Assembly: GCF_031127835.1 (NCBI RefSeq)
Contig: NZ_JARXHX010000006.1
Span: 186,001 to 250,000, forward strand
Source: Pelagicoccus sp. SDUM812002
GTDB lineage: Bacteria; Verrucomicrobiota; Verrucomicrobiia; Opitutales; Opitutaceae
Direction of reading: 5' to 3'
Length of the DNA stretch: 64,000 nt
The notes beneath the pieces are model-generated. The model was not told the origin of the DNA. It ran no database searches and worked only from the letters and a program-made list of their open reading frames with translations. Shown piece by piece: positions 60,014 to 64,000 of the stretch (positions are counted from its first letter, which is position 1; every line of letters begins with the position of its first letter). A program made the translations under genes and the position numbers.

Positions 60014-61069
60014 TTACTTCGCTACACTAATTTCGCCGACACCGAATACCAAGACGAGGACGCCTATCACATAGAGGACTCCGACGCTTACGCTCTCAAA
60101 TCCTATCCGCACCATCCCTTTGCGTTCACGCAGCAGTAATCCCATGATCAAGACACCGCTCATCGCAATGTTGATGGCGATCCAGAAGCTAAGCGTCGGC
60201 GTCATCTTATGGTAAATCGAGCCATCTCGATAGGCGATATCAGAGAAGGCCGCGAACAGCGAATCATACGCATTGCCCCCCAAAATGCCGCTCACCGCTA
60301 GGGTCAAGGCACCCCGTCGAACCGCGGCGATCGACGTCACCAACTCTGGCAATGACGTTGCCACAGAAGTGAGAAGTATCCCCATGATAAATACATCGAG
60401 TCCCGACAGCTCAACTATACTAGAAGCCGCCTTTTGCAGGACCCAGCCTGCAATACCGAGAGCCAACCCCAATATTAGAAAGCGTATCCAAAGTCTCAGT
60501 AACCCCAACTCTTCGTTATCATGTTCGGGCTCGTCAACCCTCGTCTCCGCCGTGCTCACAGGCTTCCACATCGGCTCCGTCTTGGAACGGTTGACGAGAA
60601 CCATACCCCCGAAATAGGCCACAAAAAGTAAGGGTGTAGCGGGATGCACTCCCCATAAGGTCCAAGGCGGAGAGTAGGAGGCCATAAGCAACACGGCCAA
60701 CATGCAAACAAGGAGCCCTCCTTGCATGATATTCTCGACCGAGGCTGCGGCGTGCTCCAAGTTAGCCCGCCTGTAACAGGTATCGGCTACTACTAAAAAC
60801 AGCATCTGGGCGCCAATCCCGCCCAAGGCATTTCCCAACGCTAGATGAGCCTGTCCGCTGTACGCCGCGCTGACCGAAAGAACACTTCCCGATATAGAGG
60901 TCACGGCACCCAGAACCATGCCTCCCATCAAAGCCTCGCCAACTCCCGTTCGGTCAGCGAGCTGATCTGCAGTGGTGGCGAGCAGCGTACCTAGATAGCC
61001 AATGGCAACAGCGCAGATCGCAAACCCGAGCACGCTCGTCGCTAGCGATCCTTCGAACAAAGAGCTCAC
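60014..61069 (-). CDS. Calcium/cation antiporter (CaCA superfamily)
   Basis: 351 residues, 10-11 membrane helices. Two alpha-repeat segments are visible: VGEALMGGMVLGAVTSISGS (about 43-62) and LTSVATSLPELVTSIAAVRR (about 234-253), then GGILGGNAYDSLFAAFSDIA. The first repeat lacks the acidic residue of the usual GTSLPE core (AVTSISGS), while the second keeps Glu in SLPE, so ion selectivity may differ. Family members swap Na+ or H+ for Ca2+. Likely co-transcribed with the release-factor-like gene, 22 bases apart. Confidence 0.82.
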   Translation of the reverse strand: MSSLFEGSLATSVLGFAICAVAIGYLGTLLATTADQLADRTGVGEALMGGMVLGAVTSISGSVLSVSAAYSGQAHLALGNALGGIGAQMLFLVVADTCYRRANLEHAAASVENIMQGGLLVCMLAVLLMASYSPPWTLWGVHPATPLLFVAYFGGMVLVNRSKTEPMWKPVSTAETRVDEPEHDNEELGLLRLWIRFLILGLALGIAGWVLQKAASSIVELSGLDVFIMGILLTSVATSLPELVTSIAAVRRGALTLAVSGILGGNAYDSLFAAFSDIAYRDGSIYHKMTPTLSFWIAINIAMSGVLIMGLLLRERKGMVRIGFESVSVGVLYVIGVLVLVFGVGEISVAK

Positions 61070-61091
61070 CGTTCATTCTGCACCTTAAATG

Positions 61092-62264
61092 CTACCATCG
61101 AAAGAGTGCGGCAAGTTTCTTCCCTCCGGGGACTTCGTCATCTTCAACCACAGCGACATTCGCGCCCTTCTGGACTAACTCCGAAAAGATATAATCCAAA
61201 GCTTCGAATACTTCGAGCTCGTCAGAAGGTTCAGCACTCTCCAAGTCCATCAAACCTCCCTTGCGCAACCATATTTCAGCATCTCGCGAAAGGACGCAGT
61301 CAGACACGCGAGCCTTTTCCGCAGCGAGTACGATTTCCTTCACATTGTTGCTGTAGAGTTCGCTCTCGGTGTCGGCAGATTTGAGCTTGTCGACAACGGT
61401 GCTGCTAGAAGCCTCTAGATCCTCGTTGCAAATTCTTCTGCAAATTCTGGCTACATCGGATTCATCTGAATGCGACTGCTCTCCCATCACCGTGAAAAGT
61501 TCGCCCTGTTGGTGCTTATAAGTTTTGCGAAATGCTGGAACGATAGATTCGTCACCTATCACTACTAACGGTAGCAGTCGCGACTCTTCCAGGTCTTCGA
61601 GCGCGTGTTTCAATTCTCGGAGAAAGATGGGCTCGTTAAGATCGCGCGGCGACTGTTCATGAGATACTCCCTGTTGGGACATTTGGGGCTCCGAGCCTCC
61701 CCCAACCTTCCGCACGTGAGCTCGGTGCCCTTGATCCACCGCTCCGTCTTCTGAAAAATCGTACACGCTATCGGGTAGCTCTACCTCGCCATACAAGGCA
61801 GCTTCCTGTCCATCGAAACGGAACAACTTCGGGTTCTTGAAGCTCAAGCTCAAAGCGAGCATCTCTTTTTGGCTCTCTAGATTCTGGGCTGCTGGTCGCA
61901 GACGGAAGCGAGTTCCTGCCCATACGCCCTCCTTCGGAGGATTCTGCAATTTGAAAAGAGTAGAATCCGCATCCGAAAGGTGTATACAAACACCTTCGTA
62001 ATCGCCGCTCCAGCGGTCACCGTCTTCTACCAGCTTCTCCCCTTGCTCGATTATACCATCGCGAACCGATACAAACCGCCCCTCTCGCTCCCATTCGGTA
62101 GCATTCTCTCGAAGCAAGTTGCTCAATCGCTTCGAATGCAACTGATAGTTCTTTCCGCCACCTTCGGTAGCGAAGGCGATCGTAAGGCAACCTTCGTTCG
62201 GTTTCGCGTTAAGCTGTAGATATTCGGCAACAATTCGGTCTTTTTCACTTTTTAAAACACTCAT
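61092..62264 (-). CDS. Bacterial archaeo-eukaryotic release factor-like (baeRF) protein
   Basis: 390 residues. The N-terminal region (5-160) is beta-rich (GCLTIAFATEGGGKNYQLHSK, LALSLSFKNPKLFRFDGQEA). The middle (about 205-330) has the eRF1 domain-2-like LLPLVVIGDESIVPAFRKTY and HQQGELFTVMGEQSHSDES. The last domain (about 330-390) has ARVSDCVLSRDAEIWLRKGG and LVQKGANVAVVEDDEVPGGK, typical of baeRF domain 3 with the L7Ae/eRF1 fold (VE(D/G) before the loop). No GGQ peptide-release motif is seen; GGGSEPQMSQQ is the nearest. Members are proposed to act on stalled or resting ribosomes. Confidence 0.65.
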   Translation of the reverse strand: MSVLKSEKDRIVAEYLQLNAKPNEGCLTIAFATEGGGKNYQLHSKRLSNLLRENATEWEREGRFVSVRDGIIEQGEKLVEDGDRWSGDYEGVCIHLSDADSTLFKLQNPPKEGVWAGTRFRLRPAAQNLESQKEMLALSLSFKNPKLFRFDGQEAALYGEVELPDSVYDFSEDGAVDQGHRAHVRKVGGGSEPQMSQQGVSHEQSPRDLNEPIFLRELKHALEDLEESRLLPLVVIGDESIVPAFRKTYKHQQGELFTVMGEQSHSDESDVARICRRICNEDLEASSSTVVDKLKSADTESELYSNNVKEIVLAAEKARVSDCVLSRDAEIWLRKGGLMDLESAEPSDELEVFEALDYIFSELVQKGANVAVVEDDEVPGGKKLAALFRW

Positions 62265-62364
62265 AATATTCTGGGTTATAATAACTAACAGTCCTGATGG
62301 GGAAACCAGCAGGTCTGACTCTACGCAAAATGAGATTAGCGGAGCCCTTGCAAACGGGCGTCCC

Positions 62365-64000
62365 TCATACCATTTCCTTAATTCTGTTCTTAGCTACAGT
62401 CTTAATAATACTGGAACGATACTTCTCTCCGCGGGCCATCGACACGGCGAAATGCTTAGCTTGCTCGTACTCGATTTTAGCCGGCAATGGAGGTTCCTGC
62501 TTGTCGACAATCGCATCTATTAGCACCGGTCCATCCACCGCAAGCGCCTCATCGAGAATCGATCCACAGTCCTTTGGGTCTTCTATTCTGTAACCACGTC
62601 CGCCACAGGCTTCAGCAAACTTGCAGAAATCGATAGGATGAAGATCGCAGCCGTACTCTGGATTGCCCAGAAAAACCATTTGCTCCCACTTGATTTGACC
62701 TAATGTGCTGTTCGAAATTACGACGATCTTAATAGGAAGCTTGTAGCGTACCGCAGTCGCGAACTCTGCCATCAACATCGAGAACCCGCCATCACCCACG
62801 AAAGCTACGCATTGACGATCTGGATACGCCAATTGCGCTGCGATCGTGTAAGGCAAACCGTTAGCCATCGACGCTAGGGTACCTGACAACGAGAATTTCT
62901 GTCCGCGTTTCGCAGGAATCTGGCGTGCCCACCAAGATGTTATCGTCCCGGAATCGGAGCTCACGATCGCGTCTTCCGCCAACCGCTTGCCAAGCTCCCA
63001 AGCTACCACCTGTGGCTTCATAGGGAGGTCCTGACGCTCTCCTCGCCCTTTCATGAGCGACCACCACTCTTCGCGAGACTTTTGAGCCTTTTCCAAAAAA
63101 GAGCGTTCTTTCTTTTCTACCAGCATCGGCAGGAGCGCCTCCAAGGTTCGCGAACTGTCTCCAAGTAAACCGACGTCTGCAGGGAATCTGAGTCCGATGC
63201 GAGCGGCATCTATATCGATCTGCACGCATTTAGCCTGACTCGCCTTTGGCAAGTACTCCATGTACGGAAACGAGGTCCCAACCATCAGTAGCGTATCGCA
63301 TTTCTGCATAACCTCCTCTGAAGGGAGCGTGCCCAGTAACCCGATGCCGCCCATAACCATGGGGTTGCCATCCGGCACGCATGCCTTCCCTAGCAGCGCC
63401 TTGACGATCGGGGCACCGAGCTTCTCTGCGGTATCGATTAATTCGTCAGTTGCTCCTAGGGCACCTTGACCCGCTAAGATAACCACTTTCTTGCCTTTAT
63501 TCAAAATGGAGGCCGCTTCGCGAAGCAGGGATTCAGCAGGGATCTCGCTCCTCTTTCCTGCCTTTGCTAAATAATAACGATCCACGTTTCGCTGGGATGG
63601 ATTGTCAGCGCGTAAAGGCATCGACTGAAAGTCGACGGGGAAGTTAATGTGGGATACTCCTCGGCTCGCCAACGCGTTGCGACATGCCAAGTGTGTCACT
63701 CCCTCAACATGCTTTGGCCCCATTACACGGGTATTATAAACGGCCACGTCCATAAAAACCCGATCTAGGTTCACATCTTGCTGGGAGTGCTGATCAATCA
63801 AGTCGTGAAAATGATGCCCCGTGATCGCGAGTACGGGAGCGCCATCAAGCTTAGCATCATATAGTCCATTCAACAGATGCAATCCACCAGGCCCGGAGGT
63901 CGCTAAACACACTCCCAATCGACCCGTATACTTCGCATAGCCGACCGCCATGAAGGCGGCACCTTCCTCGTGCCTCGCCTGCACAAACCGTATCTTGTCT
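62365..64000 (-). CDS. Thiamine-diphosphate enzyme, pyruvate oxidase/acetolactate synthase type, partial
   Basis: The gene runs off the right edge; 544 residues are visible and about 40-50 N-terminal residues are missing. The sequence enters at DKIRFVQARHEEGAAFMAVG, the conserved TPP-glutamate helix region, goes on with GRLGVCLATSGPGGLHLLNG and a central FAD/DHS-like domain, and carries the TPP motif FVGDGGFSMLMAEFATAVRY...N in the C-domain. The pattern FVQARHEE and the closing LPAKIEYEQAKHFAVSMARG are PoxB-like (pyruvate dehydrogenase, quinone). Acetolactate synthase cannot be excluded. The baeRF gene follows by 100 bases. Confidence 0.85.
   Translation of the reverse strand, partial: DKIRFVQARHEEGAAFMAVGYAKYTGRLGVCLATSGPGGLHLLNGLYDAKLDGAPVLAITGHHFHDLIDQHSQQDVNLDRVFMDVAVYNTRVMGPKHVEGVTHLACRNALASRGVSHINFPVDFQSMPLRADNPSQRNVDRYYLAKAGKRSEIPAESLLREAASILNKGKKVVILAGQGALGATDELIDTAEKLGAPIVKALLGKACVPDGNPMVMGGIGLLGTLPSEEVMQKCDTLLMVGTSFPYMEYLPKASQAKCVQIDIDAARIGLRFPADVGLLGDSSRTLEALLPMLVEKKERSFLEKAQKSREEWWSLMKGRGERQDLPMKPQVVAWELGKRLAEDAIVSSDSGTITSWWARQIPAKRGQKFSLSGTLASMANGLPYTIAAQLAYPDRQCVAFVGDGGFSMLMAEFATAVRYKLPIKIVVISNSTLGQIKWEQMVFLGNPEYGCDLHPIDFCKFAEACGGRGYRIEDPKDCGSILDEALAVDGPVLIDAIVDKQEPPLPAKIEYEQAKHFAVSMARGEKYRSSIIKTVAKNRIKEMV

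Overview
The window reads as a chromosome segment of a motile, Gram-negative bacterium, most likely Verrucomicrobiota, class Opitutae (Pelagicoccus or Puniceicoccales type). The basis is inference from gene content: short Opitutae-style flagellins, Mpl and LpxR (peptidoglycan recycling and an outer membrane), a glutamyl- and a glutaminyl-tRNA synthetase in tandem, L-fucose isomerase, and a Maf plus pseudaminic-acid route for flagellin decoration. No rRNA, complete tRNA, CRISPR array, transposase or integrase was seen.

Layout. 1-9.7 kb holds mostly leftward housekeeping genes: a CNNM-type membrane protein cut by the left edge, hisC, a lipoprotein behind a hairpin-rich leader, a decayed AI-2E transporter, an FmdB-like protein, an AspT/YidE-type transporter, class I fumarase and mpl, with a REP-like inverted pair at the mpl stop. 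10-20 kb holds an MscS channel, a ZIP-like protein, a 4.1-kb segment (frameshifted hydrolase, LytS-type kinase, LytTR regulator) bracketed by the real priA 3' end and a decayed second priA 3' end, then priA, a Fur-family regulator and an outer-membrane protein. 20-25 kb holds a Sel1-repeat protein, gltX and glnS.

25-44.6 kb is a motility and flagellin-glycosylation block: a REC/pseudo-REC/STAS-like regulator with CheX, a sigma-54 response regulator, pseB-pseI facing pseC-pseG and a 2-hydroxyacid dehydrogenase, a FliT-like protein, fliS, a FlgM-like protein, a lipoprotein, fliD, a mobA/maf/unknown/MOSC operon and two flagellin genes. Sigma-28-type promoters (TAAA, 15 bases, then a sequence close to GCCGATAA) can be read upstream of cheX, the FlgM-like gene, fliD, flagellin 1, and far upstream of flagellin 2. 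Both flagellin leaders carry stem-loops with AAGGAT in the loop followed by a second AAGGA at the ribosome binding site, the pattern of CsrA-controlled flagellin mRNAs. Supply of pseudaminic acid (Pse enzymes), its transfer (Maf), filament capping (FliD), chaperoning (FliS) and flagellin synthesis therefore lie together. PseF and PseH are not in the window.

44.7-64 kb is mixed: an ATP-grasp protein, an orphan P-loop ATPase with a coiled-coil tail, a GNAT-nitrilase fusion, dcd, yidD, a stand-alone RibD-type deaminase, sufE, an rRNA uracil methyltransferase, a single-domain response regulator, an McsA-like zinc protein, OsmC, an AGCS symporter, LpxR, an ACT-domain protein, fucI, a CaCA exchanger, a release-factor-like (baeRF) protein and a thiamine-diphosphate enzyme of the pyruvate oxidase type cut by the right edge.
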